Source: Diogma glabrata (Eukaryota; Arthropoda; Insecta; Diptera; Cylindrotomidae). Taken from it: 64,000 nucleotides of DNA. The notes under the pieces are model-generated. The model saw only the letters and a program-made list of their open reading frames with translations, searched no databases and was not told the origin of the DNA. This document shows positions 44,957 to 57,400 of the stretch, piece by piece (the first letter of the stretch is position 1; each line of letters begins with the position of its first letter). Location: assembly GCA_963693315.1 (NCBI GenBank), contig OY856186.1:70206019-70270018 (forward strand), written 5' to 3'. Position numbers and translations under genes: made by a program.

Positions 44957-46300
44957 CGTATTATAAAGCAAAATATCTTTTGAACGGCTATACAATGAGA
45001 AGGAGTTTCTCATTCCCATGGTCCGGGGTCCAAGTTTGCCTTAAATTCTAATTATTTTGTCATCATCTAAAAACACAACGAAAAACCTTGAATTAATATT
45101 CCTAGATTTGTTGATTTTTATAATACATCTGGATGAAAAATATTCTCAAGAGAAAGGTATTTGATAAAAAAGTCTCTCTCTCTGAATATAAATTATTTAA
45201 ATAAAAAAAATAAGTTCAGGAAAAAATTACATCAATTATGTTGAATTTTCTTTTATCCATACCCGATTTTTTTCTGTTTATTTTTCTACCCCCATTTTTC
45301 TTTCGTTCCTTTCCCCTAGGAAATGTTTTGTTAATTGTTCTATGAATTTGTAATTAATTAATATTTTCCTTTTTGTGCTGTTTTCCATAATCAGAGCTGA
45401 GAACAGACAAATAAAAAAATACTTGGTTTATTGATTTCTGAATGTAAAACGAAAAAAAAATCTGAAATTTATATGCATAGTAAAATAAGGAATAAGGATA
45501 AATTTCAAAATCGAATCTTTTTGGAATGAGTTGAGTGAGTAACCCTATAACCCTTGCTATAACACTTATTTTGCTATAGAAAAGGTAATAATCGATTTAA
45601 ATGGTTAGAAATATATAAATATAGGCTTTTACAAATGTAATTGTTGTTCGCAGAGGTTTTAAGTCGAGTTAAGAAGACAAACAAAAGCTTGTAAAACACT
45701 TCTTAATTAGCATTGTCTGTTTGTTTGTTTTTGCAAACGACTAGCTCAATATGTAACTTTATCTTTTTATATTATCAAGAACAATAAATAAAACTAGAAC
45801 AAATACAATTTACGTTTTTTCTTGTTCATATAGAAATATAATTATTATACAGGATTTAATTTCAAATTTATTTATTTGTAGTTTTTTACTTCTTTATCTT
45901 ATTAAAATTCTAAATGCATAGAAATTTTGGATTAAGTTTTGCACAAAGCATAATATTTATTTTTCAAATTTGACTTTTCATAGATGCATATAGAAAATAC
46001 ATTATTTTTGTAGTTAAACTAGCATATAAAAGTTAATTAGTATCTACGAGGAACAAATATGAAACAGGGATAGAGTTTTAAAATTGGATTAATTGCTTTA
46101 AATGGCAATTCAAGCTATAACTTGTAAAGTGCAATTCCACCTGAAACCGTTGCCACCGTTTTTTGTCGTACGGTACCTGTCCAGATAGTTCTATGAATAT
46201 CGGAAAACATATTTGAAAGTAGAAAAGTATTAAATTAGTTAAAGTGATAGTAACATATTTATTGCTTTTTAACTGTTTTATTCAAAACGAATTGTGTATA
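44957..46300. other. Unassigned AT-rich sequence
   Basis: I see no coding region, RNA gene or repeat family that I can name here. Confidence 0.4.
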
Positions 46301-47450
46301 CATCAATGACTAATTAACTAACCTTTCAAAATGTGGGCTGGAATTAAACCTCATCAGGCACGCAGTTTCCCTATTGTTTCTGATAGTGATTGTACTATCA
46401 AGACCAGTGTTCATTACAGTACAAGGCAATGCAGTGACAGGCTCTCTGTTCTATATATATAAACATCAGACTGTTAGCAGTGAGTCGGAACTAGTTACTC
46501 AAACACATCAGTTTGGAGATCTTTCTTTAAAAACACCAATGTTGATCAGACTATCGGGCTGCATATAATGCGAGAAATATGGTGATCAAGTCCAACGAGG
46601 TTAGAGCTAAATTAGCATTTTTCACTCTTCCAGAATGTTTGCTTCTCAGCTTAATTTGCCGTCCAGAATGAGGCACACGAACTTATCCTTATCTATGACA
46701 CATAAGTTGACTCCGTTGAAAGCTGAAGGGTCAAATTTATGTGGTTTGGTGGATTCCGAACCTTTCAACTTTTGGGATTGACAACAATCGGCCCATTCAG
46801 CGCGGCTGCAAAAATCACTTTGCATTAAATCGCAAAAGTATTAGGATATTTACCTCCAATAGCAATAAAATCGCCAAATGCAATAAAATCCACATAAGTG
46901 ATCAAAGCCCCACCCTTCCAGATTTAGCCAGAGTGATAGGTTACCACCTTACGGTGTACCTGCAGTTCTTATAAAGATGCGAGTGGAGTATTAACCGAGA
47001 TAGGTCCTGATGATCTAACCCTATACAGTAGGTCGATGTAGTGTTTCACTATGTGGGTTTATTACTCTTGTTACATGTAAACCGAATTTGTGCTCAGAAC
47101 AACATTAAGATGTTACTCCCCTCAGACATTGTTGTCAGTGCTACCCCGATAGTATGATTATTTACCGAATGAAGAATTTTTACGACGTTAAACAGTAATT
47201 AAACTGAAATGAACTGGAAGTTCTAGATGTTAATCTTAAGGTCCATCCCTTAAGTTGAATCTGAATCGCTATGGTTTTTAATTAAAAAGTGTTTGATTTG
47301 CGTTTTGTTAGAATACAGAGGCGAACCTTATCTTGGTTGTTTAAAAGCAACATTCTAAAGTGTTGGATTTTAAGTCCAAGTAATCGGTTGCTGGAATCCC
47401 ATGGCTAATGGATCAAGAAAACAGCTTTCTCATCTTTTGTTGATTTGAGT
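46301..47450. other. Less AT-rich unassigned stretch
   Basis: Base composition is milder here and two plus-strand frames occur (46374-46568, 64 codons; 46741-46974, 77 codons). Neither shows a motif I recognise. It may be decayed coding sequence of a transposon or host pseudogene, but I cannot assign it. Confidence 0.3.
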
Positions 47451-47479
47451 AAATGGGCAGTCGCTTTACGTTATTCCTC

Positions 47480-47797
47480 CACCCCCCTTCCATATAAACT
47501 TCGAACATTACAAAAAGAAACTTTGAAAAAAAACACGGCTATAGAAAATGTGGTAAAGATTGAATGAAAACTATAGTGGTAGGGTCATTATTTTAAATGT
47601 TATTTGGAAGGGGTTGAGGGTGGAAATTTTGAAAAAACTTATTTTTAATCTTGACGAGTGGGGTGTCATATGGAAGGTGATTTTTTTTTGTAATTTGCGA
47701 GGGGCCCGTTTTTGATTTTTTTGTTCTCGAAGAATATTAAATAAACACGGAATTCTCGAGTCCCGAGTGAGTTATATTCGCACTTGTCTGTTTTTTT
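47480..47797 (-). mobile_element. Truncated element C (AGGGTTCCGT family)
   Basis: The end ATTCGCACTTGTCTGTTTTT at 47777-47797 and the preceding ACACGGAATTCTCGAG match the end of element A. Upstream phrases (GAATGAAAACTATAGTGG, GAGTGGGGTGTCATATGGAA) match its internal paragraphs. The rest of the element is missing. Confidence 0.6.
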
Positions 47798-48199
47798 AAC
47801 GTTTCTAAAAATCTATATTTGTTTATGTTTTATGGTTTAAATAGGTAATTTTAGCAAACACGATATTGGTTTAGTACAAACTAAATTTGAATCTACAATA
47901 ATAATATTACACAAGTTAAAATATGTTTTGTTTCTTAAAGCTAAAACTATAAATTAATAATATCAAATAGATATAACAGGATCTATCTCACAAACCAATT
48001 TGATTTGATTTCAATAAAAAACAGTTTTTATCAGCTTTCATTATAACAATAATGAACGCGTCAAGATTCTCCACAATTAATTTAGTTTTTATAATTTTGT
48101 GTTTTACGATTATTCACGAACAACCAATTGGTTTAATTCCGATCGACTGTCTTTTTAATAAAAATTATGAATCAACAAAATATAAAAATGAGACAACAA

Positions 48200-49260
48200 T
48201 AGATAAAACAACATTATTGTAAATATGAATAAAAAGACGGTAAGTTGTATTGATCGCATACATTCACGCAAAAAAAAGTTGTACGGACAAATTAATTTTT
48301 ACCGGGACAACAGCTTTGTAACACCCAACGTTACTACTTCAATCAAACTGTCATTCTCAATTTTGATGATAGTGGATTGCAAATCATTCCTAACACCCTC
48401 AAACTTCCTTTTCCTCTAGCTGTAATTAAACAATTCTTGATTAATATATTCCAGCATTTCCAAAACCTTTATTTGGTCTTCGTTTTCCAGAACCTTTATT
48501 AGGTCTTCAAAATGAACCGCTTCTAGTCTTACACTTGGCTAGATTGTACCACAAAGGTTGATCGCTTTCTTAAATAGAGTCAGAGCGTTTGAAGATTGAC
48601 ACGATTTCAAATCCATTTTCCACTTTGTAAACTAGAATGGACCCCGTTTTTTTTAAAATAACTTTGAGACAGGTGTCGAACAGCGGCGTTACATCACTGA
48701 AAGATCTGATTATATGCCTGAACCTTTTGTTTAAGGAATGTTTTTCGAAGTCCTGCTGTGATCTCTTCATTTTAGAAACAGAAATCCCAGTAGTATTTCC
48801 AGGCCAAAATATAGTGATTTTTACTGCTCAATATTAATTGGCTCTGTCTAGATCCATTTTATAGGCATTCAAAAAATCTTTTATTTTTTTGTGCTGACAC
48901 TACCAATCCTGTTGCAGCTCGACCTAATGGGTAAATTATCGTCCACTGGCATTTTTAGATAATTAGAAGGGTCGGACTATGTCGTATAAGTTTTATTTTA
49001 ATTTGATTAGCGGTGAAAAACTACAAGGAGACCTGTGATGCGTAGACAAAGAAAACTACATCTGGAGGATTCCTTGTATCCAGGTAGCTCAGTTTGAGTT
49101 TGAACTATTGTAATGGTACCCCAGACAGGTTGATCATTGACACGGGTCATAGGGTCACATAACACCTTGGCCCAGCCCAACCCATTTGAGTACTCGTTTA
49201 GTGACTAGTTCAACACCTGAGTCTTTTATTTATAACTTAACGTGTATGAGCGTGCAAGAT
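48200..49260. other. Possible decayed coding region, unassigned
   Basis: On the minus strand short protein-like stretches occur: a 66-codon frame at 48570-48770 and, further right (about 49000-49240), an open stretch reading GWAKVLCDPMTRVNDQPVWG and then QTQTELPGYKES. I do not recognise the family. Stops and frame changes separate the pieces, so if real it is a pseudogene. Confidence 0.25.
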
Positions 49261-49970
49261 ACACGTTGTAAATACGTGCAGTGAGAGAGCACGAAAACTT
49301 GAAGGTGATTAGCATTGTAAAGCTCACTCCATATCAATTGCTCCAAATTGCTTGTCCCTATATAAAGATTTCTTGTTAAATTTGCAGCGTTGTTTCTGTT
49401 TCTTGCCTGGCCGCCTGAAGTTTATTCGGAAGCGTGCTTAACGTATTATGGATGGAACGAATTTGACATCAAATCTTGGTTTTCTAATATATTTTTGCAC
49501 TGTTGCTTACTTTGTTGTTGTTTAAATTATCTTTTTAAATATAGGTCAGCTGTGCTTGTTATATGGAATTATTCCTAGTTATTTTGTCTGCTGTGATCAT
49601 ATAATTTCTGGATAATAATGTAAACTGTAAATAAAATTTTCAGTACATTTCTTCGTACATTTGAAAAAGTTTAAAGTATTATTGTAATTTCTTTTTGTGG
49701 TACAGGCATCGAATATTTAAGATATTATAAACTTCTTAAATTATTTATTTTATATAATAAGCCGAAATCGAAAGGCAAACAGATTTAAATTATTCATTTA
49801 TCTTAAAAAAATATTGATGCGAATATCACAAATAATTCTTTCAGAATAAAACGCAAATAGTATATTTTCTTACAAGAGATGAAAATGCTGTTTTTTCGTG
49901 AGTGAATATTTGTTGAAGCAAGCAATAATAAGCAATATTATTGTTTGTTTGAAATGAAATTTTATTATTT
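49261..49970. other. Unassigned AT-rich sequence
   Basis: I see nothing I can name. A 62-codon plus-strand frame at 49390-49578 is Cys/Leu-rich without a known motif. Confidence 0.35.
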
Positions 49971-49974
49971 TTAT

Positions 49975-50340
49975 TGAGAATTATGGCATTATAAGTTTGT
50001 CAAAAAATAATGTCAAGTGTGTCAAAAAATGATTTCATTTATTTTTTAGCCAATTTTTTGGAAAAAAAATGTAGCTATTTTTATGACGTAAATGTAATTT
50101 AAAATGAAATTGGACATGGAAATTTTTGAATTTGTTATAGTTTTTGATTTATTTTAGGAATTTAGAAAAAAGTTTGTATTTTTGATTTTGTAATAATTTT
50201 TGACATCGCTGCCTAAAACTAAAAACCATGTCCTCATAAAAACTCTTTGCCGAAAACTATATCAACATCCTTAACCCAGACCGAAGTCATGATATCTCAG
50301 AGCTGTGAGATTTCAGCCCCTCCATATTTTACGTATTGCA
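49975..50340. repeat. Short copy of the 29.9-31.8 kb repeat
   Basis: The left part (GCATTATAAGTTTGTCAAAA, ATTTTTTAGCCAATTTTTTG, GAAATTGGACATGG) matches 29968-30180. The right part (50206-50335) matches 31665-31795. The roughly 1.5 kb of tandem array between them is absent here. This shows that the two ends belong to one dispersed repeat. Confidence 0.8.
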
Positions 50341-50401
50341 AACATAGTAACATGTTATTTTCGTGTTATATTCACATGTTTTTATGAGTAGTGAGTTTTA
50401 T

Positions 50402-53400
50402 ATTGTTTGTTTGTTTGTTTGCGTATGGATATTTATTATTTAAACATAGATTTAAGTTAAATTACAAAACGTTACAATACATATAATACTTAATTTGAAT
50501 TTTGAAGAATAATTACAATATTAGATCTAAATTTTCAAGCCAAGTTACAGCATCAGGAGACAGCAAATTAAGTTCTGGCAATCCTCCTGGAAACCTTCGG
50601 ATTGGACAATCAGTTACTATATGGTGCATAGATTGAACTGGATAATCACAATCACAAGCAGAAGATGATATAAAACCCCAATTGAATAAACAGGAACCAC
50701 AACATCCATGTCCAGTTCGAATACGATTCAAAGTTACCCACAGTCTTCTAGGTAAATCAAAACCAGCGGGAATTACATCTAAGTTATCAATTAAATTATG
50801 ATTGAGAACAGCAGACGACGACCAAAAATCTTTCCATTTATCCACGATGCTGAAAGTATCACCATTAAAAAATACAGCGCCTGAATCATAAGATGGATTT
50901 CTTGAACACAAACGCCTTGGAGGTTGATGAATTATAACATGGTGACATATTAGCTGAGGTAAATCCGCAACTTTTGACCAAATCCTACACAGTTGATCTT
51001 GTCTACGAATATTAGGTGGAGCAATATTACTCAACACATGAAGCCAAGGAACAGGTGTTGAGTGGACACAGCCAGTTATTATACGCATAGCATTGTTTAA
51101 TTCAACATCAATTTTATCGGTATGGTGACTATTTAACCAAACAGGACAGCAAAATTCAGCAACAAAAAACACCAATGCTAATGACGAAGTTCTCAAAGTA
51201 TGGAAGTTTGCACCCCAGTTAGTTCCAGCAAGTTTTCTTATTATATTTACTCGAGATTTTAATTTCTTCGCTACATTTTCAATATGGTATTTATATGTGA
51301 GGCTTCCATCAAGATAAATGCCTAAATATTTAGTTAAAGGGTTATGTTTGACTTGCATATTATCAGCAAAAACTTCAGGCTTATAATTACTAAGGCAGTT
51401 TGTTAAATGGTGAATGTTTACTTCAGTTTTGGAAATGTTTGGTTTTAACCTCCAGTGTCTAAAATAATTCCATAGTACTTCGAGATCAGCTGACAACTGA
51501 TCATCAATTTCTTTAAATTTATTATGTTGAACAGCCAGAGCAATATCATCCGCATAGATAAACTTCAACGAAATCGTAGTTGGCAAATCCGATATATACA
51601 GAATAAAAAGTAGTGGTGCCAAAACTGAACCTTGCGGCAAACCATCATTCAGTCTGCTGGTTCTACTTGTTTTATTACCAAGAAAAACTTGAAAAACTCT
51701 ATTAGCAAGCATATTGTTGAGTAGCTTTATCAGAGATAGTGATGGAATAACACTTATTAGCTTAAATAAGAGACCTTTCCTCCAAACAGTGTCATATGCT
51801 GCAGATAAATCAACATAAACGACACCAGTTTTAAGTTTCTTTTGAAATCCAGACTCAATCAAAGATGTCATGGACAACACCTGATCACAACAATTGCGCC
51901 CTGGGCGAAAACCAGCCTGTTCAGGAGGTATCTTTTCATATATTTTATCAGCAATTCGATTAAAAATTAAACGTTCCAGAAACTTATAAGAAATACTCAG
52001 CAATGAAATCGGACGAAAATGTTCAGGCAAGTCACCATTCTTCCCAGGCTTAAGTATGGCAATTATTTTACTTCTTAGGAAAACTGATGGGACTATCCCA
52101 GTTAAAAGAATATCTGAGAAAAAATTAGATAGCCACAGTTTACAATTCGGCCCAAAATTCATAAAGAATTCATTAAACAGTCCATCCAGACCAGCAGCTT
52201 TGTTGGTCTTCAAATAAGCGATACCAACCGTAATTTCTTCTACAGTAAAACGAGTGTTGAACGAATCTGTAGCATTCACTAGATTTGACTTAGAATTATT
52301 TAAAGATGTATTCAAATCATTTTTCCTTTGTTTATCTAAGGGAACATTAGAACTTTTGCCAAGACGAGAAGCTATAGCATTTGCACTACAATTATACGAA
52401 TTAGTTGCAGATGATGGAGATGATGAATTGTCAAGCTTTCGTAACAATTTCCAACTTTTCCTACTAGAATGTCTAAAGTCCATAGATTCCATAAGAGTTC
52501 TCCATTTATTCTGACGAGATTCGTTTAAAGCGTTTAACAGATCATGACCAACTTCCGAATCACCAGTTTCTTGATATACTTGAAACAAATTTTCACAATA
52601 GTCTGACCATCCCGGTATATATTTCTTACGGAAACCTCTTGGAATAAATTTTTTGGCAGTTGAAATAACCATACTTACAAACCGATTATAGTTTGAACTA
52701 ATGGGTTTAATAAATCGAATATTAGCATCCCTGGCATTCGAAAAACCTTTCCAATCAGCCTTCATAAAATTCCATCTTGGTCTGGGTATTGAATCAACAA
52801 AGGGAATGTTCAGACCCAAAGAGAGAATTACTGGACGATGTTGACTGTGTGGAAAACCATTTAATACCTTCCGAGTGGATAAAAGTGGCTGACCATTAAC
52901 ATCTAAGGTTACGAAACACAAATCTGGATTATAATCTCGACGCCATCTTCCCGATCGAAATGTTGCTGTATCCTTAGCATTAAACATTAAATGAAAACCG
53001 TTTACAACAGACCAGTTTAATAGTATTTCGCCATTGGTGTCATTAGTATCATAGCCCCAAGCTGTATTATGGCAGTTTAAGTCACCCATTACGACTGCAG
53101 GATGCAAAAAGGTCTCCAACACACCATTAGGCCATCTGACATTTGGAGGTTTGTAAACATTTAATATTTTCACCATAGATACCTCAACGACAACATGAAA
53201 AATACCATCAGAATCTGACTTAAACACCAGACGCCAATTTGACAGTTCCGATCTTACATATGTTGCTATTCCATAAACAGGATGAAGAATAAATCCTGCT
53301 AAAATGAATCCATTTATTGTTCCTCTTTGAACAAGTTGTTGTTCTGTTGAGATATGTAGTTCTTCCAACAGAATTACATCAATATCTTCAAGATGACAGA

Positions 53401-53640
53401 GGTAAGATAAATATTCTGCTTTATTAGCTGATAATCCCTCGACGTTAACTTGAAGTATTTTTAATTTTCCTACTTCCATTGATTTTACTGATTTCATACC
53501 TTTAATTTTCCAACTTCAACTTCAACTGATTGGGAGGCTATACGAAGCAGTCCAATCTATCCAATTTATAGTATGAAAGGGCCAATGGCTACTATATTCC
53601 CTTTATTAAGAATAAAATTAAAAAATTTAAATTATACTAA
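50402..53640 (-). mobile_element. Non-LTR retrotransposon with intact ORF
   Basis: It is read leftward. The 3' end carries a CAAA-type tail (GTTTGTTTGTTTGTTTG on the plus strand at about 50405-50421). One long ORF (50513-53497) fills it. No ORF1-type protein precedes it, so the element is either 5' truncated or belongs to a single-ORF lineage. The 5' boundary near 53640 (next to an A-run) is approximate, and no target duplication was found. Confidence 0.8.
50513..53497 (-). CDS. Endonuclease/reverse transcriptase, 994 residues
   Basis: The frame begins with a true ATG and has no interruption. Residues 12-226 form an AP-like endonuclease: QVNVEG near 16, LLEELH near 43, VMGDLNCHNTAWG at 136-148, YNPDLCFV near 189 and SQHRPVIL at 218-225, where most relatives have SDH. 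The RT spans about 430-720: TNKAAGLDGL near 431, FRPISLLSISYKF near 494, EQAGFRPGRN near 526, VYVDLSAAYDTVW near 560, DGLPQGSVLAP near 618 and the catalytic YADD at 648-651. The C-terminus has a Cys/His cluster (CCGSCLFNWG...CDCDYP...HHIVTDCP) typical of Jockey/I-group ORF2. It would copy its RNA at nicked target DNA. The intact frame suggests recent activity. Confidence 0.9.
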   Translation of the reverse strand: MKSVKSMEVGKLKILQVNVEGLSANKAEYLSYLCHLEDIDVILLEELHISTEQQLVQRGTINGFILAGFILHPVYGIATYVRSELSNWRLVFKSDSDGIFHVVVEVSMVKILNVYKPPNVRWPNGVLETFLHPAVVMGDLNCHNTAWGYDTNDTNGEILLNWSVVNGFHLMFNAKDTATFRSGRWRRDYNPDLCFVTLDVNGQPLLSTRKVLNGFPHSQHRPVILSLGLNIPFVDSIPRPRWNFMKADWKGFSNARDANIRFIKPISSNYNRFVSMVISTAKKFIPRGFRKKYIPGWSDYCENLFQVYQETGDSEVGHDLLNALNESRQNKWRTLMESMDFRHSSRKSWKLLRKLDNSSSPSSATNSYNCSANAIASRLGKSSNVPLDKQRKNDLNTSLNNSKSNLVNATDSFNTRFTVEEITVGIAYLKTNKAAGLDGLFNEFFMNFGPNCKLWLSNFFSDILLTGIVPSVFLRSKIIAILKPGKNGDLPEHFRPISLLSISYKFLERLIFNRIADKIYEKIPPEQAGFRPGRNCCDQVLSMTSLIESGFQKKLKTGVVYVDLSAAYDTVWRKGLLFKLISVIPSLSLIKLLNNMLANRVFQVFLGNKTSRTSRLNDGLPQGSVLAPLLFILYISDLPTTISLKFIYADDIALAVQHNKFKEIDDQLSADLEVLWNYFRHWRLKPNISKTEVNIHHLTNCLSNYKPEVFADNMQVKHNPLTKYLGIYLDGSLTYKYHIENVAKKLKSRVNIIRKLAGTNWGANFHTLRTSSLALVFFVAEFCCPVWLNSHHTDKIDVELNNAMRIITGCVHSTPVPWLHVLSNIAPPNIRRQDQLCRIWSKVADLPQLICHHVIIHQPPRRLCSRNPSYDSGAVFFNGDTFSIVDKWKDFWSSSAVLNHNLIDNLDVIPAGFDLPRRLWVTLNRIRTGHGCCGSCLFNWGFISSSACDCDYPVQSMHHIVTDCPIRRFPGGLPELNLLSPDAVTWLENLDLIL

Positions 53641-54435
53641 AAAAAAAAAAAATTGACAGAGCATAGGCATAATTTATATTATGCCTAATAGACAGTAACA
53701 AAAATTCTTTGAATGATTTAAAATTGTCTAATTGTAGTAAAACCTAAAATTTTATAGTCAATTTTTAAAGAAATTGTAATGTGTGTAATGTTTAAAAAAT
53801 CGTTTGCAAATTTATGAAATTTTTTTTGTATCCTCCATCTGTTGGCAAACACCGGAAATATACGGTTAATGGAAAATATTGTACACTGTCATGCTCATCT
53901 TTTATTGAAATATTTTCACACTACATAGTTAAAAAATTTGTCATTTTCATTGCGGATGAAAATGCATTTTTCATATGCTATCGCTTCAAATCTTAGTTGC
54001 ACTGAAAATTTTTTTAAAGTTATAACAACCTCATCTCGAAGTTAACAGTTTATTATTGAAACAAAGAAAAAATACGTGCAATCAATTTCACGGTGATTGG
54101 AACAACTACAGGTTAACATTTTCCTGACAACAGAATGACGTTTATTTAAAATATAGTTAAATAAAGTTAATAACTGTTACCACTAAAAAAATTACATTTA
54201 AAATAGACGTATTCATTTGAAATTGGGTGAACTATATTTAATTTTCACATAAACATTACGTGCGGTTGCCTCAATTACACCATTATGTACCTATACAGCT
54301 GTTGCATCAATTTTGGTTGGATTTAGTTCGATTTGCCATAGCCATTATTATGGTGAGCTTAAAACAACCGCATTTCGATTGGAAATAGAACATGTTTTTT
54401 CGTGTGGTTAAGGAAAAATCACAAATATTTTTCGT
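53641..54435. other. Unassigned AT-rich sequence
   Basis: I see no convincing coding frame. This is the flank of the solo LTR. Confidence 0.4.
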
Positions 54436-54439
54436 ATCG
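54436..54439. repeat. Target-site duplication ATCG, left
   Basis: ATCG precedes the solo LTR and is repeated at 58561-58564. Confidence 0.8.
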
Positions 54440-57400
54440 TGTAATGAAGAGCTTTTTCATCGGCGAACCAATGAAGCGGCATAGCAGGTCGCGTAACTAA
54501 TTGAGGTTTTATTTTTGTGCTCCGGCTAATCACAGTATGGAGTTCGATTGGTAAACCCTGCTGCTCCAATACAAATGCAGACATGTACGCGAATTACGTG
54601 AACATTCGGAAATGGGATAAAAAAAATTTACAAGTGAAAAGATGAGAGACCCCCTTCTACGAAAGAACCACGGTCGGCACGTTCAACCCCCTCGTTCACT
54701 CACATATGCCCACACACACACACACATTCACACCCCTAAATCATAAGCATAATAATAAAAAAAAAAAAAAAGGAAACAATCAACTGAACTCACCTATGGT
54801 TATATCCTCCTAGCCTCCAAAATCCGCCTGGTTTCAGCCCTTCATCAGCACCGCCATGTACACGTTGGTTAAAATCAGGTGGTCGCAATTGATAAGAAGA
54901 AACGATGAATCAATTTGGTAATCAACAGCGTTGGAGAAATTGGTATGGAAAATCGTTGAGCAAGTTTGTCATCAAAATCGTTGAATAACTTTATAATCCA
55001 ATTCGTTGGACAAATTCGTAGTCAAATGCGTTGACCCAATTTGTAATCAACTGCGTTGAATAAGTTTGTAATCAAAATCGTTGACTTAAGTTGTGTTCAG
55101 AGGCGTTGAATGAATTTATAATCACAATCGTTGAATAAATTTGTAGTCAATAGCGTTGACCAAATTAGTAATCAAATGCGTTGAATAAATTTATAAACAA
55201 AATTGTGGAATATATTTGTAGTCAAAAGCGTTGACTAAATTTGTAATCGACTGCGTTGAATGAATTTGCGAACAAAACCGTTGAATGTATCTGTAGCCAA
55301 AAGCGTTGACTAAATTTGCGATCAAATGCGTGGAATAAACTTGTAAGCAAAATCGTTGAATAATTTTGTAGTCAAAATCGTTGAATCATATTGTAGTCAA
55401 AAGCGGTGACTAAATTTGTAAGCAGCATCGTTGAACCAATTTGTAATCAAAAGCGTTGGATAATACAGTAGTCAAAATCGTTGAATAAGTTGGTAGTCAA
55501 AAGCGTTGACCAACTTTGTAATCAAATGCGTGGACTACAAGTGCAATCAATGTCGTTGAACAATCGTTTAATCAAATTCGTTGAATAAATTCGTAGTCAA
55601 AAGCGTTGACTAGATTTATAAACAAATGCGTTGAATAACTTCGTAGTCAAATGCGTTGACCAAATTTATAATCGATTTCGTTGAGTAAATATGTAGCCAA
55701 AAGCGTTGACTAGCTTTGCACTCAAAATCGTTGAACAATTTTATGATCGAAATCGTTGAATAAATTCGTAGGCAAATGCTTTGACTAGATTTATAATCAA
55801 ATGCGTTGAATAAATTGGTATTCAAACTCAGTGAATAATTGGTAATCCAAATTGCTGAATAAAAAAGGTAATCAAAATCGTTGAGTAAAGTTGTAATCAT
55901 AAGCATCGAAGAAATTGGTAATTATAAACGTTGATTAACTTGGTCACCATAAGAGTTGAACAAATTTATAATCAAAATTGTCGAGTAAATTTGCAAACAA
56001 AATTGTTGAATAAAATTGTAGTCAAATGCTTTGAACTTACAAGGTAACGCCCTGTACCAATAATTGTTATGTAAAGATCGCGTTACTATGGTTGAGTGAC
56101 ATAAATGTTGCTGATTTATGAATGAATGTTTTATTTCAAACCAACCTATTGTCTCATGCAATGCTGATATTTAAATTGGAGGATGGCGTTGAGAGCTGAG
56201 ATCGTTGAGAGATGAAGCGCGAAAGTGATAACCTGAGATCGTAGATTCATGCAGCGATGGTGAATACTGAGCCTATGTGTACGTAAAAATTTTCTCAAGA
56301 CACAACTCCAAAGAAAAACTTTGTCATATGTAGGTACACGTAAGAGCTTATCGAATCAATCTTATTTATCCTCACTTGAACAACTGTCGAATCAAACCAC
56401 AAACCTATATCACTTCCTTTTTCTGTTCAAATCTGATTTTTCCTTCTTGTATTCTTATGTTTGGCGTTCGTGGTTTTCAATATTAATACACTATATGCAC
56501 AAGAGATGAAAGCATCAAATGAAAAAAAAAATTCTCTAAACCATTTAACAATGTTAAGTCATACAGACTAAGAAGACGGACAACACAACAACAAGTCACT
56601 GAAACATTTAAGTTCTTTTGTTTTATTTATTACACAAAAAAAAATTTGTATCTAATTTAGTTTAATTAAAATTAATTTAGTTAAAGTAATTTAATAGTCT
56701 ATTTTAATTTAATAGGTTAATGACAAATACTTCTATATAACTAATAAATTTTTATATATCACCCTATGTCTCTATCCATTTTATTTTTAATATGCCACGT
56801 ATCAAAACAAATAGGAGGAATAAATTAACACCATAATCGGTGGATAAAAACTTACTGCACTACACACGAAAAGCAACAACAACAAAAACAAATTTTCTTA
56901 TGTATTCATTTAAATAAGTTAATTATACTAATTATTACGTTTTTACTCTTAACCACCTAAATGGTGCAACTCTATCGAATTCCATTAAACTTTCAACCTC
57001 GCTAATTTTTCTATTGACAGAATCGCACTAAACTAATATATAAGTAGGCTGATTTTTCTATTTAATGCATTTTACACTATCGATCGAATAAAGTTTGCAG
57101 GGTTATTGAAGCTAATTATTTTTTTTTTTAACATCTTGCCAAGCATTTAATGAAAACAAGCTCACGGTAATAAGAATGACACTCAACATTTCGTTAGTTC
57201 GATTAGTTTTTATAATTATTACCTGGTTTGCTATGAGACATCCAAAGGTTGCACATTTGTGAAATTTAATTACACTTGAACATCCTGCTGACCATTCAAT
57301 GAATGCAGATTTAATATAATAAAAATGGCACTAACCAGTTAATCAGATCGATGAATTTTGGTTTTCTTTATAGTTTTATCACAATTCCCTTTTACACTAG

